Shown piece after piece: positions 39,310 to 49,146 of a stretch of 64,000 nucleotides of DNA. Within the stretch, counting starts at the first letter, position 1. Each line of letters begins with the position of its first letter. The stretch lies in assembly GCF_025245835.1 (NCBI RefSeq), contig NZ_JAOBWS010000001.1:859655-923654 (forward strand), given 5' to 3'. The notes under the pieces were generated by a model that worked only from the letters and a program-made list of their open reading frames with translations, was not told where the DNA came from and made no database searches. This stretch comes from Rheinheimera sp. 4Y26. Lineage in GTDB: Bacteria > Pseudomonadota > Gammaproteobacteria > Enterobacterales > Alteromonadaceae. The position numbers and the translations under genes are program-made.

Positions 39310-39503
39310 TAAAAGCGGTTGCCGGCACTTTGCTGCCGGCAACTTTATGACCCGCCGCTGTGAACTGCTCTGCATCCTGCTTAAACATCTGACTAAAAAA
39401 CAACCAAAAATTTGATCTGCATTAAAGCTGCGGTTTTTCGCTTGGCTACACTTTTTTTGTTGTAAGTCACCATGCTGAAATTCAGTTGAAAAAGGAGCAA
39501 CTT

Positions 39504-39926
39504 ATGAGCCTGATCCCGCGTAATTTTCACGATCTTGATTCGCTGTTTGATAACTTTTTCGCGCCAACGGCCTGGAAATCTGAGCAAAATCAGTTCTTTG
39601 CGCCCAAGGTAGATATTAAGGACAACAAAGACCATTACCTGATCAGCGCTGAGCTGCCGGGTGTAAAAAAAGAAGATATTCATATCAGCCTGCAGCAGGG
39701 CGTGCTGACGCTAGAAGCAGAAGTAAAGCAGGAAGATAAAGAAGAAAAAGATGGCAAAATTATCCGGCAGGAGCGCCGTTATGGCCGTATTCAGCGCAGT
39801 TTTACTGTGGGCAATACGGTGCATGAGTCAGATATCAGCGCCAGTTTTACCGACGGTATTTTGTCGATTAAAGCACCGAAAAAAGCTGAGCCCGAGCAGC
39901 AAAGCCGCAAGATCCAGATCAGTTAA
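39504..39926 (+). CDS. small heat shock protein Hsp20
   Basis: A 140-residue alpha-crystallin-type chaperone. The N-terminus (IPRNFHDLDSLFDNFF) is followed by the crystallin domain (about 35-125) with ISAELPGVKKEDIHISL, RRYGRIQRSF and the end signature ASFTDGILSIKAPKK, and an IxI-type tail (KIQIS). AAAGGAG precedes ATG 39504. No clear sigma-32 promoter was seen. It ends at a strong terminator. Confidence 0.93.
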   Translation: MSLIPRNFHDLDSLFDNFFAPTAWKSEQNQFFAPKVDIKDNKDHYLISAELPGVKKEDIHISLQQGVLTLEAEVKQEDKEEKDGKIIRQERRYGRIQRSFTVGNTVHESDISASFTDGILSIKAPKKAEPEQQSRKIQIS

Positions 39927-39954
39927 AACTTGCAACCAGCAAAGAGCTGCAACA

Positions 39955-39984
39955 AAAAGCCCCGCAACAGCGGGGCTTTTGTTT
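39955..39984. terminator. terminator between hsp20 and suhB (convergent)
   Basis: AAAAGCCCCGC/GCGGGGCTTTT with a 4-base loop. It serves hsp20 (plus) and suhB (minus). Confidence 0.9.
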
Positions 39985-39997
39985 TAAAAACAGACTG

Positions 39998-40801
39998 TTA
40001 TTTCATTAAAGAATCAGTCAGATGCGGGCGCATGCCTTTGAGCATAGCGGCCAGTACCTTGGGGTTACCTGCAACAATGTTGCCGCTTTTCATCTGGTTA
40101 TTGCCACCAACAAAATCGCTGACCAGACCACCGGCTTCACGCACCAGTAATTCGCCTGCAGCTGTGTCCCATGGTTTTAACCCAATTTCCCAGAAACCGT
40201 CTAAACGACCCGCAGCCACATAAGCTAAATCCAGAGCGGCTGAGCCGGTACGACGTACGTCTGCTGCTGTGGTAAAAAAGGTTTTAAAGGTTTCGGTATA
40301 AGCGTCTAAATGATGTTTATGTTTAAACGGAAAACCAGTGGCCAGAATAGTGCCGCCTAAATCAGTGGCATTGCTGACACGGATCCGACGACCATTGAGC
40401 TGAGCACCGGCACCACGGCTGGCGGTAAATACTTCACCGCGCAACGGGTCGAAAATAACGGCCTGTTCCAGTTTGCCGCGGTAACGCAAAGCAATGGAAA
40501 CAGCAAAATGTGGGATGCCTTTGATAAAGTTGGCGGTACCATCGAGCGGGTCGATGATCCATTGGTAATCACTATTGTTGTTGCTGTATTCACCACCTTC
40601 TTCCGCGATGATATCGTGGTCAGGGTAGGATTTACGCAAAATCTGCACTATGGCCTGTTCGGCTTCTTTATCTACGTTGGTGACAAAGTCATTGGTACCT
40701 TTTTGGGTGGTCTGAACCATGTCCAGTTGACCACAGGCCCGGGCGATAATATTGCCTGCGCTACGCGCAGCACGAACAGCGATGTTTAACATCGGGTGCA
40801 T
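39998..40801 (-). CDS. suhB: inositol-1-monophosphatase SuhB
   Basis: A 267-residue Mg-dependent phosphatase, also an rRNA transcription/antitermination factor in enterobacteria. The metal sites are intact: IAEEGGEYS, DPLDGTANFIKGIPHF and LKPWDTAAGELL. Its start faces a 465-bp gap in which no trmJ or other divergent gene was found. It sits one block away from secDF, its usual neighbourhood. Confidence 0.95.
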   Translation of the reverse strand: MHPMLNIAVRAARSAGNIIARACGQLDMVQTTQKGTNDFVTNVDKEAEQAIVQILRKSYPDHDIIAEEGGEYSNNNSDYQWIIDPLDGTANFIKGIPHFAVSIALRYRGKLEQAVIFDPLRGEVFTASRGAGAQLNGRRIRVSNATDLGGTILATGFPFKHKHHLDAYTETFKTFFTTAADVRRTGSAALDLAYVAAGRLDGFWEIGLKPWDTAAGELLVREAGGLVSDFVGGNNQMKSGNIVAGNPKVLAAMLKGMRPHLTDSLMK

Positions 40802-41266
40802 AGGATTACCTTATTGTATAAAGAACAGTCAAAAGAGCGGCGCGTATTATATCGGCTCAGATGTAAAAGTACAGCTGAATTTTGTCTGTTCAGTGTCTGG
40901 TTCCTGAGTTTCGTTTGCTGTTTTTTGTGTTGTAGTCATCAGCGGCAAATGCAGACAATTACTGCGGTACAGCAGTGGTCACAGCTGACTGTTCTTTGGC
41001 AATTTTCTGCAATCGAAACAGTTAATTGAGGAATATTGGAAATTGGTGCAAATAAGCACTGTAAAGCCAGATTCACTTTAGATTAAGTTGATTTTTGTAT
41101 GATGTTTTTATTAATTCTTTCATATCTTGCATTTTCTAAAGTGTTGTTTTTAAATGTAAATATTAATTTTATTTGCTATTTAATGGTTTTTAATTGAATT
41201 TGACGTTATTCGTTATTATTTTAGTGCTAAAGCTAGATTCACCCTGTTTGTGGCCGGAGGTTTGTA
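40802..41266. other. 465-bp gap with AT-rich stretch
   Basis: No convincing gene. The part from about 41085 to 41225 is strikingly AT-rich compared with its neighbours. AGATTCAC occurs at both ends (about 41069 and 41236). It holds the suhB promoter and the nhaP2 promoter region; no named operator was recognised. Confidence 0.5.
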
Positions 41267-43012
41267 TTGGATGCAGTTACCATCAATCAGATGTTGCTGA
41301 TTGGCGCAATTCTGGTCGCGGCCAGTATTATGGTGAGTTCGGTGGCCAGCAAAATTGGCGTGCCTATTCTGGTGATTTTTTTATCGGTGGGCATGATAGC
41401 CGGTGTCGACGGCCCTGGCGGCATTAAATTTGATGATTACAGCCTGGCCTATCTGGTGAGTAACCTGGCGTTGGCGGTGATTTTGCTTGACGGTGGTATG
41501 CGGACCAATGCGCGCAGTTTCCGGGTGGCGCTTTGGCCATCTTTGTCGCTGGCAACCGTTGGGGTGGTGCTCACCGCAGGATTAACAGGTATTGCCGCGG
41601 CCTGGTTATTTAATTTAGAACTGCTCGAGGGACTGCTGATTGGAGCCATCGTCGGTTCTACCGACGCTGCCGTGGTATTTAACCTGTTAAACGGCAAAGG
41701 TCTAAACGAACGGGTTGGTGCAACTCTTGAAATTGAATCGGGCAGTAATGACCCGATGGCGATGTTTTTAACTGTGACGCTGATTGCGATGCTGGTCAGC
41801 GGTCAAACCAGCTTTGAATGGACAGTGCTGGTGAGTCTGGTACAGCAGTTTGGCCTTGGTATTTTATTGGGGCTGGCCGGTGGCTGGTTGTTGTTAAATC
41901 TGATTAACCGCATGCATATAGCCGATGGGTTATATCCGCTTTTAGCCGTTAGCGGCGGTATTATTTTGTATGCCTTATCCGGTGCCATTGGCGGCAGCGG
42001 TATTCTTACTGTGTATGTCTGTGGTTTGGTGCTTGGCAATAAACCTATCCGCAACAGGCACGGAATTCTGCATATGTTCGACGGTTTGGCCTGGCTTAGT
42101 CAGATTGGTATGTTCCTGGTACTGGGTTTATTGCTGACACCCAGTGAGTTATTGCCTATTGCAGTGCCTGCTTTGCTGTTGTCGCTTTGGATGATTTTAT
42201 TCGCCAGACCACTCTCGGTGTTTATCGGTTTATTACCGTTTCGCGGTTTTAGCTTTAAAGAACGTAGTTTTATTTCCTGGGTTGGTTTGCGGGGGGCGGT
42301 ACCGGTGATCTTAGCGGTATTTCCGCTGATGGCAGGTTTGCCCAACGCCCAGCTGTTTTTTAATGTGGCATTTTTTATTGTGTTAGTGTCGTTATTGCTG
42401 CAGGGCACAACATTGGGTTTTGCTGCGCGCAAAGCCAAAGTGGTGGTACCGGCTATGCCAACACCGATTTACCGTGCCGGTATCGAAATTGAGCTGGCCA
42501 GTCAGTGGGAGTTGTTTGTGTATCAACTGAATGCGGAAAAATGGTGTATCGGCCATGAGCTGCGCAGTTTAAATATGCCGGACAACACCCGTATTGTGGC
42601 GTTGTTTCGTGACAATGTGCTGTTGCACCCGTCGGGCAGCTCAAAACTGATGGCCGGTGATGTGCTTTGTATTATTGGGCATGATGCCGATTTAGCTGTG
42701 CTTGGGCGTATGTTCAGTGAAACACCACAACGCAACTTTGACTTTGAGTTTTTTGGCGACTTTATGCTGGATGGTTCGGCCAGGCTGGAAGATTTAGCCA
42801 TGTTCTACAGCCTGGATTTGAGTGAGTGTGGTGACTGTGTGCTGCTCAACGAATTTATCGCCCGCAAACACGGCGGTAAGCTGGTGGTCGGTGATACTGT
42901 GAACTGGTCTGGTATGCTCTGGACAGTGGCTGAGTTGCAGGGGGCTGAGATCAGTCGGATTGGTGTTAAAGCACTGCCTGAACCTGCAAATAAACAGCTC
43001 ACTGTGGCCTGA
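41267..43012 (+). CDS. nhaP2: K+/H+ antiporter NhaP2 (CvrA)
   Basis: A 581-residue CPA1 antiporter that expels K+ for protons. The membrane domain has about 12 helices ([66 protein letters not shown]); the C-terminal part (about 400-580) holds the RCK_C and CorC-type cytosolic domains ([25 protein letters not shown]). The start is TTG at 41267 with GGAGG 6 bases before it; it lines up with the E. coli N-terminus (MDA-TI). Confidence 0.93.
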   Translation: MDAVTINQMLLIGAILVAASIMVSSVASKIGVPILVIFLSVGMIAGVDGPGGIKFDDYSLAYLVSNLALAVILLDGGMRTNARSFRVALWPSLSLATVGVVLTAGLTGIAAAWLFNLELLEGLLIGAIVGSTDAAVVFNLLNGKGLNERVGATLEIESGSNDPMAMFLTVTLIAMLVSGQTSFEWTVLVSLVQQFGLGILLGLAGGWLLLNLINRMHIADGLYPLLAVSGGIILYALSGAIGGSGILTVYVCGLVLGNKPIRNRHGILHMFDGLAWLSQIGMFLVLGLLLTPSELLPIAVPALLLSLWMILFARPLSVFIGLLPFRGFSFKERSFISWVGLRGAVPVILAVFPLMAGLPNAQLFFNVAFFIVLVSLLLQGTTLGFAARKAKVVVPAMPTPIYRAGIEIELASQWELFVYQLNAEKWCIGHELRSLNMPDNTRIVALFRDNVLLHPSGSSKLMAGDVLCIIGHDADLAVLGRMFSETPQRNFDFEFFGDFMLDGSARLEDLAMFYSLDLSECGDCVLLNEFIARKHGGKLVVGDTVNWSGMLWTVAELQGAEISRIGVKALPEPANKQLTVA

Positions 43013-43029
43013 GCGTCACAGCCTTCTGT

Positions 43030-43455
43030 TTAATTTTTGCCATAAAGCTGCTGGCGTTTGACCATTACCCAGCAGCAAAAAGGTGGCAATAACACAAATT
43101 TTGCCGTGTCTAATACACCTGACCACCATAAACCGGACTGCAGATAGTCTGGCTGCCAGAAGGGCGGGGTCATAAAAAGCAGCGGCAGCAAGGTTGCACA
43201 AAAACTTAAACTGAGCCAATGTGGCCGGAAAAAACGCTGAATAAACCAGGCAGTCATCAGAGCTGCCAATAACACACCAAAGCCCTGAGCCAGATGCATC
43301 CAGACCAATAAACCGTCGGTTGAGGCAAAAATACCCACGGGCCACCAATCTGGTCTTTTGGCTGCAACTGTATGACCCACAGTGAACATCAGCAGCAACT
43401 GATAAAAAGTTGTAAGGCCAAGTACAATCAGCAGATAGCATAACTTTTGTTTCAT
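43030..43455 (-). CDS. hypothetical four-helix membrane protein
   Basis: A 141-residue inner-membrane protein with four predicted helices (about 5-27, 48-70, 77-97, 112-132) and a basic C-terminus. A large Trp/Pro content (DWWPVG, TPPFWQPDYLQSGLWWSG) marks the loops. The start at 43455 has AGGGAA upstream; an overlapping longer frame (43016-43492) reads differently and is not used. No family recognised. Same strand as the DUF4144 gene behind it. Confidence 0.6.
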   Translation of the reverse strand: MKQKLCYLLIVLGLTTFYQLLLMFTVGHTVAAKRPDWWPVGIFASTDGLLVWMHLAQGFGVLLAALMTAWFIQRFFRPHWLSLSFCATLLPLLFMTPPFWQPDYLQSGLWWSGVLDTAKFVLLPPFCCWVMVKRQQLYGKN

Positions 43456-43518
43456 GATGTTCCCTTATCAAACAGGCCTGGTTTGTTGCCATCAGAGGGT
43501 AAGACGGTGTTGTTCAGG

Positions 43519-43854
43519 TCAATGCTCCCGGGCCAGCAACAGCAAGGCTGAGCGAATATCCGGTGCCTGTATTTTTACCACACAACTTTGCGCCAACGCG
43601 AAAAAATGTTGTTGGATCAAACTGATAACCTCTGGTAACTCAAGTCGCTCGGCACTGGCATAAAGCTGATGCGCTGCATCCAGCCGGTACACCTGGCCCA
43701 AACAATCAATCAAACGATCTGCATGAGGTAACAGATGGTGGCCTTGTTGCAGCAGCTGCTCCAGCATTTGCGGGTTGATAATCAGTTCAGCTTCCTGTTG
43801 CCCCTGATAACTCAGTAGCAGTGGAAACTCTGGCTTTAAGCCTGATTGTGACAT
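43519..43854 (-). CDS. DUF4144-like small protein
   Basis: A 111-residue soluble protein. The order FPLLLSYQGQQEAELI, then HADRLIDCLGQVYRL, then a helical tail PEVISLIQQHFFALAQS resembles DUF4144 proteins of Shewanella and Vibrio. The assignment is from memory of the pattern. AGGAG lies before the ATG. Function unknown. It follows purH in the place where purD often lies. Confidence 0.6.
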   Translation of the reverse strand: MSQSGLKPEFPLLLSYQGQQEAELIINPQMLEQLLQQGHHLLPHADRLIDCLGQVYRLDAAHQLYASAERLELPEVISLIQQHFFALAQSCVVKIQAPDIRSALLLLAREH

Positions 43855-43941
43855 CTTTTGCTCCTGAGTTTATGGTTGTAACTGGGCGCATCACAGCGTT
43901 TTGGCCAGCCACCAGCCTTGCATTGTAACCACAGAACAAGG

Positions 43942-43973
43942 CAAAAAAAACGGCAGCCAGAGCTGCCGTTTTG
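43942..43973 (-). terminator. terminator of purH
   Basis: On the minus strand, AACGGCAGC/GCTGCCGTT with a short loop followed by eight T, 15 bases after the purH stop. Confidence 0.9.
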
Positions 43974-43987
43974 TCGTCATTCAGCGA

Positions 43988-45574
43988 TTAATGACGGAAA
44001 TGACGTACGCCGGTAAACACCATGGCAATATCATGCTCGTCAGCAGCGGCAATCACTTCAGCGTCGCGCATAGAACCACCAGGCTGAATCACGGCTTTAA
44101 TGCCGGCAGCAGCGGCTGCGTCTATACCGTCGCGGAACGGGAAAAACGCATCAGAAGCCATCACTGAACCTTTCACTTCCAGGTTTTCGTCGGCGGCTTT
44201 AATACCGGCGATTTTCGCGCTGTACACGCGGCTCATCTGGCCGGCGCCCACACCAATGGTCATCGAATCTTTGGCATACACAATAGCGTTGGATTTAACG
44301 TACTTGGCTACTTTCCAGCAGAACAATAAATCACGCAGTTCATCGGCTGTTGGCTGACGCTTGGATACGACTTTTAAGTCGTCCAAAGTCACCATTTTCT
44401 GGTCACGGTCTTGTACCAGCACGCCACCATTGACCCGTTTAATATCAAAACCTGTAGTTTTAGCAGACCACTCACCGCATACCAATAAACGCACATTTGG
44501 TTTTTTCGAAATGACTTCAGCAGCTTCACTGGTTGCTGTTGGCGCAATAATGACTTCAACAAACTGACGGCTGACAATAGCTTCAGCGGTCACTGCATCT
44601 AACTCACGGTTAAAGGCAATAATACCGCCAAAGGCTGAGGTTGGGTCTGTCTGGTAAGCGCGGTTGTAAGCGGCCAGGATGTTATCGCCAATAGCCACAC
44701 CACAAGGGTTGGCGTGTTTAACAATAACACAGGCAGGTTCAGCGAATTCTTTGACACACTCAAGGGCAGCGTCTGTGTCCGCGATATTGTTGTACGACAG
44801 CTCTTTGCCTTGCAGCTGCGTGGCGCTGGCAACAGATGCTTCCAGAATATTGTGCTCTACATAAAAAGCCGCTTGCTGATGGCTGTTTTCGCCATAACGT
44901 AAGTCCTGCTTTTTGACAAACTGGCTGTTAAAAGTACGAGGGAATTTGCTTGGTTGAGCATCTACCGTTTCATAGGCCGGCAGCATGGCGCCAAAATAGT
45001 TGGCAATCATACCGTCGTACTGCGCTGTGTGTTCAAAAGCGCTAATCGCCAGGCTAAAACGGGTAGCGTGAGTGGTGGCGCCATTATTGGCCGCCATTTC
45101 AGCGAGCACTTTATCGTAGTCCGCTGCGTTTACCACAATAGTCACATCAGCATGGTTTTTGGCCGCGGCACGCACCATAGTCGGGCCGCCGATGTCGATA
45201 TTTTCTACCGCGTCTTCCAGGGCGCAACCTGCTTTGGCTACAGTGCTGGCAAATGGATACAGATTTACCACCACCAAATCAATGGCGTTGATATTGTTGG
45301 CCGCCATCACAGCTTCGTCCTGGCCGCGACGCGCTAAGATACCGCCATGCACTTTAGGGTGCAGGGTTTTGACACGGCCATCCATAATTTCCGGATGACC
45401 TGTGTAGTCAGAGACTTCAATTACAGGAATGTTTTGTTCGGCCAGTAATTTGGCAGTACCACCGGTAGATAACAGTTCCACACCTTGCGCCGCTAAAGCG
45501 CGGGCAAATTCAACAATGCCAGTTTTGTCAGAAACACTCAGAAGTGCACGACGGATTGGACGAGCTGAGGTCAT
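43988..45574 (-). CDS. purH: bifunctional AICAR transformylase/IMP cyclohydrolase PurH
   Basis: A 528-residue enzyme for the last two steps of IMP synthesis. The N-terminal IMP cyclohydrolase (MGS-like, about 1-150) shows [24 protein letters not shown] and [16 protein letters not shown] (in parts); the transformylase domain has [13 protein letters not shown] and ends with [20 protein letters not shown] and [14 protein letters not shown] 45574 is the conserved start; a longer frame would add 40 unrelated residues. No purD follows in the window. A terminator separates it from fis. Confidence 0.97.
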   Translation of the reverse strand: MTSARPIRRALLSVSDKTGIVEFARALAAQGVELLSTGGTAKLLAEQNIPVIEVSDYTGHPEIMDGRVKTLHPKVHGGILARRGQDEAVMAANNINAIDLVVVNLYPFASTVAKAGCALEDAVENIDIGGPTMVRAAAKNHADVTIVVNAADYDKVLAEMAANNGATTHATRFSLAISAFEHTAQYDGMIANYFGAMLPAYETVDAQPSKFPRTFNSQFVKKQDLRYGENSHQQAAFYVEHNILEASVASATQLQGKELSYNNIADTDAALECVKEFAEPACVIVKHANPCGVAIGDNILAAYNRAYQTDPTSAFGGIIAFNRELDAVTAEAIVSRQFVEVIIAPTATSEAAEVISKKPNVRLLVCGEWSAKTTGFDIKRVNGGVLVQDRDQKMVTLDDLKVVSKRQPTADELRDLLFCWKVAKYVKSNAIVYAKDSMTIGVGAGQMSRVYSAKIAGIKAADENLEVKGSVMASDAFFPFRDGIDAAAAAGIKAVIQPGGSMRDAEVIAAADEHDIAMVFTGVRHFRH

Positions 45575-45751
45575 ATCGGTTCTCTCTTTAGTATCTTCGC
45601 TAAACAAGGGATAAAAAATTCTGCTCTGTGAGCTGTTCTGACTTTTCTGATTTTCGAAATGCTTTATTGGCAACAAGCATAACCGGAAAATCAAGCCATA
45701 AGGTCAGAACCTTGTTTGTGGGGCCGGTGCAGCAATTTGCCGGGCGCCAGA

Positions 45752-45780
45752 AACAAAAAAGCACCCGAAGGTGCTTTCTG
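45752..45780 (-). terminator. terminator of dusB-fis
   Basis: On the minus strand AAAGCACC-TTCG-GGTGCTTT, a perfect stem with UUCG loop followed by T6, 25 bases past the fis stop. Confidence 0.92.
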
Positions 45781-45803
45781 GCGGGACTCCTCCCGCGGGG
45801 GCA

Positions 45804-46094
45804 TTAACTCATGCCGTATTGTTTCAGCTTCTTGCGCAGCGTGCCGCGGTTGATGCCCATCAGATTGGCGGCGCGGGTCTGATTACCGCGGGTATATTTC
45901 ATTACTTCTTCCAGTAATGGTTTTTCCAGTTCCGACAACACCAGTTCGTACAGGTCGTTGACGTCCTGACCGTTTAACTGTTGCAGGTAGTTCGCCACCG
46001 CTTTTTGTACCGCATTACTTAAAGGCTGCGGTTTTTCCTGAGTCTGTACATGGGCGTTGGTGATAAATGGCGAAGTCACGTTTTGATTAAACAT
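45804..46094 (-). CDS. fis: nucleoid protein Fis
   Basis: A 96-residue DNA-bending protein. The C-terminal half is nearly identical to E. coli Fis ([44 protein letters not shown]); the N-terminal beta-hairpin arm is variable. Its start overlaps the end of dusB by 8 bases, the conserved dusB-fis operon, so it is transcribed from upstream of dusB. Confidence 0.97.
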   Translation of the reverse strand: MFNQNVTSPFITNAHVQTQEKPQPLSNAVQKAVANYLQQLNGQDVNDLYELVLSELEKPLLEEVMKYTRGNQTRAANLMGINRGTLRKKLKQYGMS

Positions 46095-47082
46095 TACCAG
46101 GTCTCTTTACGTTAGTTGCTGCTAGTTGTTCGAAATAGGTCCACAGAGCATCAAGCTGCGGTTGTTGCTGCTCGATGCCATTAAATTCACTGCGAAACGC
46201 GCCCTCGGCATCATGTTCAGCCAGATACCACCCCACATGTTTGCGGGCGATACGCGGGCCAAGCACTTCACCATACAGCTGGTGTAAGCCTTTGACGTGT
46301 TCCAGCATAATATCCCTGACTTGCTGCAAGTCGGGCGCTGCCAACAATTCCCCTGTGGTCAGGTAATGAACCACTTCCCGAAAAATCCAGGGCCGGCCCT
46401 GTGCTGCCCGCCCAATCATGATGGCGTCAGCACCGGTGTAATCCAGCACAAACCTGGCTTTTTGCGGCGAGGTGATGTCACCATTGGCGATCACCGGGAT
46501 CGACACTGCCTGTTTAATAGCGCGGATGGTGTCGTACTCCGCTTCTCCTTTATACATACAGGCTTTGGTTCGGCCATGAACCGCCAGACATTGAATGCCG
46601 TTATCTTCCGCTATCCGTGCGATATGCACGCCATTGCGGTTATCGGTGTCCCAGCCTGTTCTGATTTTCAGCGTGACCGGAACTGATACAGCCTTGACCA
46701 CGGCCTGAACAATTTTTTCAACCAGATCCGGGTACTGTAACAGTGCCGAACCCGCCAGTTTTTTGTTCACTTTTTTCGCCGGACATCCCATATTGATGTC
46801 GATGATTTGGGCGCCGTGCTCAACATTAAACACTGCAGCTTCTGCCATCTGATCCGGATCACTACCGGCAATTTGTACTGAACGAATGCCAGACTCATCA
46901 CCATGTGTCATCCGATTTAGCGATTTTTCGCTTTGCCACACCAAAGGATTGCTCGACATCATTTCTGATACAGCTAAACCTGCACCAAAACGACGGCAAA
47001 GCTCACGAAAAGTGTAATCCGTGACTCCGGCCATCGGAGCACAAATAACATTGTTCGATAATTGGTATGGACCGATGCGCAC
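46087..47082 (-). CDS. dusB: tRNA-dihydrouridine synthase DusB
   Basis: A 331-residue FMN enzyme that reduces tRNA uridine 17. It has [22 protein letters not shown] (core APMAGVTD), the catalytic Cys in [32 protein letters not shown] and the FMN-phosphate loop [13 protein letters not shown]. First gene of dusB-fis. Further upstream, the AztD-like gene lies where prmA would often be. Confidence 0.96.
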   Translation of the reverse strand: MRIGPYQLSNNVICAPMAGVTDYTFRELCRRFGAGLAVSEMMSSNPLVWQSEKSLNRMTHGDESGIRSVQIAGSDPDQMAEAAVFNVEHGAQIIDINMGCPAKKVNKKLAGSALLQYPDLVEKIVQAVVKAVSVPVTLKIRTGWDTDNRNGVHIARIAEDNGIQCLAVHGRTKACMYKGEAEYDTIRAIKQAVSIPVIANGDITSPQKARFVLDYTGADAIMIGRAAQGRPWIFREVVHYLTTGELLAAPDLQQVRDIMLEHVKGLHQLYGEVLGPRIARKHVGWYLAEHDAEGAFRSEFNGIEQQQPQLDALWTYFEQLAATNVKRPGNV

Positions 47083-47451
47083 CGCTATATCCCTAGGCTC
47101 TACCCCGAAGGGGCGCTAAGTTTACGGATTTTTGCCAACAAAGCAAAGGCTATTATTTAAACAAAAATGCAAATTTATTGGCCTTTGGCGGGTTGACAAT
47201 CGCTAAACGGCTGAAAATTAGACTCAACAAAATCAGGAACACAGCAAAACTGGCCTTAATAAAATCAGATAATTGTATTGCTGTTGTTTTTTGCAGCAGT
47301 GATTTTACCTTTGCATTTGCACAGTGCGGCGCTTGGCTGCCACAGCTTGTTAAAAAGGAGCACCTGCAAGCAGGTGCTCAAGTCATCTCCCAGGAACATG
47401 AGTGATGAAAATGGTGCGCCCTGCTGCTGTGTCGGGCAGGGCAACCTGGTG

Positions 47452-48720
47452 TTAAGGGGCAGGGTGACGGATGCCAAGCCAGGTCATTTTGGCCGGGGTT
47501 ACCTCAAGCGGGTGTTTGCTGACTGCCAGACTGGTTAAATCAAGCTGCAACAGCTGTTTATTGACCGGATCAGTAATAAAAATATCGTCATTCTGCCCAT
47601 TGACGGCAATCACCGGCGGGTTGCTGCTGTCGATATTACCCAGCAATGCCAGTTTGGCCTTGACGCTATAACCTGTGGCTACTTGCTGAATAGTGATAGC
47701 ACCACTGTTGTCGAGCTGTACAAAATAGTCGCCGTCGGACGACATGGCGTAACTGACCCTGGTTTGGCTGCCACCCTGGCGCCAGTCCAGTTTTTGCATG
47801 GTGAGGCTCACCGGATCGATCAGATACATGTCCTGTCCGGCAAAACCAATCACCTGTGTCAGATTTTTATGACCGGTCAGGGTACCGATGCGACCTGTCA
47901 TGCCTGCAGGATTGGCCAGTTTTACCGCACTGAGTTCATCGGCTTTTTGTTGCACAACCAGCACTCCGTCGATACAACCAAACAGGCTGTAGTCTTTTAC
48001 CGAATAACTGCCATGCAGTCCGGGGCATTGTTCGCTAAACCGTTCTTTGAGCTTAAAACTGCTGCCTTCCTGCTGATACCATTCCACCTGGGTCGGTAAG
48101 GTATTGGCTGCGTCGGCTGGCCGGTAAGTGGTTAACAAATGCGAACCCCTTGGTTCAGCGGTGCCATGCATATTCAGTGGCAGTGTCAGACTGGCACTGG
48201 TTTTAGCAGCTGTAATGTCAGCATCGGTCAGAATAGTGACGCCGGCAGCTTGCATAGGGGCTGCGGCACCATCAAAAAAGATGGCGGCCTGATTACCATG
48301 CACTTCATAGTGGGTGGGGGCTACGCCTTTGAGCACAAAGCTGCTTAACGCCGGGGCTTGCTGATAATCGTGCAGATGGTCGCCGTGATCTTCCTGATAT
48401 AAACCACTGTCGATAAAGCTGATCTGATGGTCGTTCCGCTGTAGCAACAGGGCATAACGCTGGTTCGGGCTGGCATAAATGCTGTGCACCGGTTTTTTGC
48501 TGTCAAAGGAAGTCAGCATTTTTTTATGGTTAATATCATAAACATAAACCAGGTTGTTGCCGCTGCTACTAAGCACCAACAGCCCCTGACTATCTATTTT
48601 ATGTTTTGGATGTTCGGATTGTACTTTACCTTCATTGCTGTGGGTTGAAGAGTCACAACCGAAAAGGCCAAGCAGCATCACAGTGGCAAGGGTTGCAGGC
48701 TGAAAAATAACTTTGGACAC
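47452..48720 (-). CDS. AztD-like zinc-binding lipoprotein
   Basis: A 422-residue lipoprotein: signal peptide with lipobox LFGC (Cys22), then a linker with His residues (EHPKHKIDSQG) and beta-propeller-like repeats (LVYVYDINHKKMLTSF, RYALLLQRNDHQISFIDSG, IFFDGAA, YALLFG-type blades). The His/Asp loop YQEDHGDHLHDYQQ is the strongest clue: AztD-type periplasmic zinc chaperones carry such a motif. It starts at GTG 48720 with GGGAG upstream. A near-perfect Zur-type palindrome lies about 25 bases before it, so zinc-limited expression is likely. There is no zinc ABC transporter next to it. The family name is from the motif and fold pattern only. Confidence 0.6.
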   Translation of the reverse strand: MSKVIFQPATLATVMLLGLFGCDSSTHSNEGKVQSEHPKHKIDSQGLLVLSSSGNNLVYVYDINHKKMLTSFDSKKPVHSIYASPNQRYALLLQRNDHQISFIDSGLYQEDHGDHLHDYQQAPALSSFVLKGVAPTHYEVHGNQAAIFFDGAAAPMQAAGVTILTDADITAAKTSASLTLPLNMHGTAEPRGSHLLTTYRPADAANTLPTQVEWYQQEGSSFKLKERFSEQCPGLHGSYSVKDYSLFGCIDGVLVVQQKADELSAVKLANPAGMTGRIGTLTGHKNLTQVIGFAGQDMYLIDPVSLTMQKLDWRQGGSQTRVSYAMSSDGDYFVQLDNSGAITIQQVATGYSVKAKLALLGNIDSSNPPVIAVNGQNDDIFITDPVNKQLLQLDLTSLAVSKHPLEVTPAKMTWLGIRHPAP

Positions 48721-48740
48721 AATTCATCTCCCTGATTAAA

Positions 48741-48763
48741 GAGATGTTATATTATAACATTAT
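48741..48763 (-). promoter_or_regulatory. Zur-type operator before the AztD-like lipoprotein gene
   Basis: The core TGTTATATTATAACAT (48745-48760) is a near-perfect palindrome and matches the known gammaproteobacterial Zur consensus (TGTTATANTATAACA) fully, with GA and TT flanks also fitting. It is 21 bases upstream of the GTG start, where a repressor would block transcription or initiation. Confidence 0.8.
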
Positions 48764-49146
48764 TGCGTTGCTGAATATTGTTTTAAAAGCAAAAATGCGC
48801 AGCTGGGCGCAAATCAACCTCGACCGCTTTTGTTTTGGTTGTTGTTTTCGTTGTCTTGCTGCTTGGTAATAGTGGAATTGACACTGTCTGATACAACGGC
48901 AATTCAAGCTAAAGATTGGTTGTGTAGTCTGTGCTGGCTTGCTCTGACACAGTAAGAGTGACGCTGATGTATCAAAGTGGAGTTGTTGTGGCTAAAGAGC
49001 GATGTCTGATAAATCAACTGGAAGCATACACAACAGCGGCGTGGACTCTGATAATAGCCGCCAATAATCTGAACAGTGACGCAGTTGTGTAGTAGAGAAG
49101 GAGGCGTCACACCTCCTTTTAGCGGATAACTGGTTAAAGTGTTTTG
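48764..49146. other. gap between prmA and AztD-like gene: small ORF and hairpin
   Basis: An open frame on the plus strand begins at ATG 48967 and would give 42 residues to TAG 49095; there is no clear Shine-Dalgarno. The word TTGTGTAG occurs both before it (about 48918) and at its end. A hairpin AAGGAGG/CCTCCTTTT (49098-49121) follows at once. It may be a short transcript or noise. Confidence 0.3.
49098..49121 (+). terminator. hairpin with T tract, possible terminator
   Basis: AGGAGG-loop-CCTCCTTTT reads as a weak terminator on the plus strand, just behind the small open frame at 48967-49095. It may instead end prmA on the minus strand, but lacks a good T run there. Confidence 0.45.

Noticed and set aside
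39400..39503. sigma-32 promoter before hsp20
   Set aside because: CTTGGCTAC is present, but no CCCCAT-like element follows at the right distance.
45575..45694. 40-residue N-terminal extension of purH
   Set aside because: Not like any PurH N-terminus; ATG 45574 matches the family.
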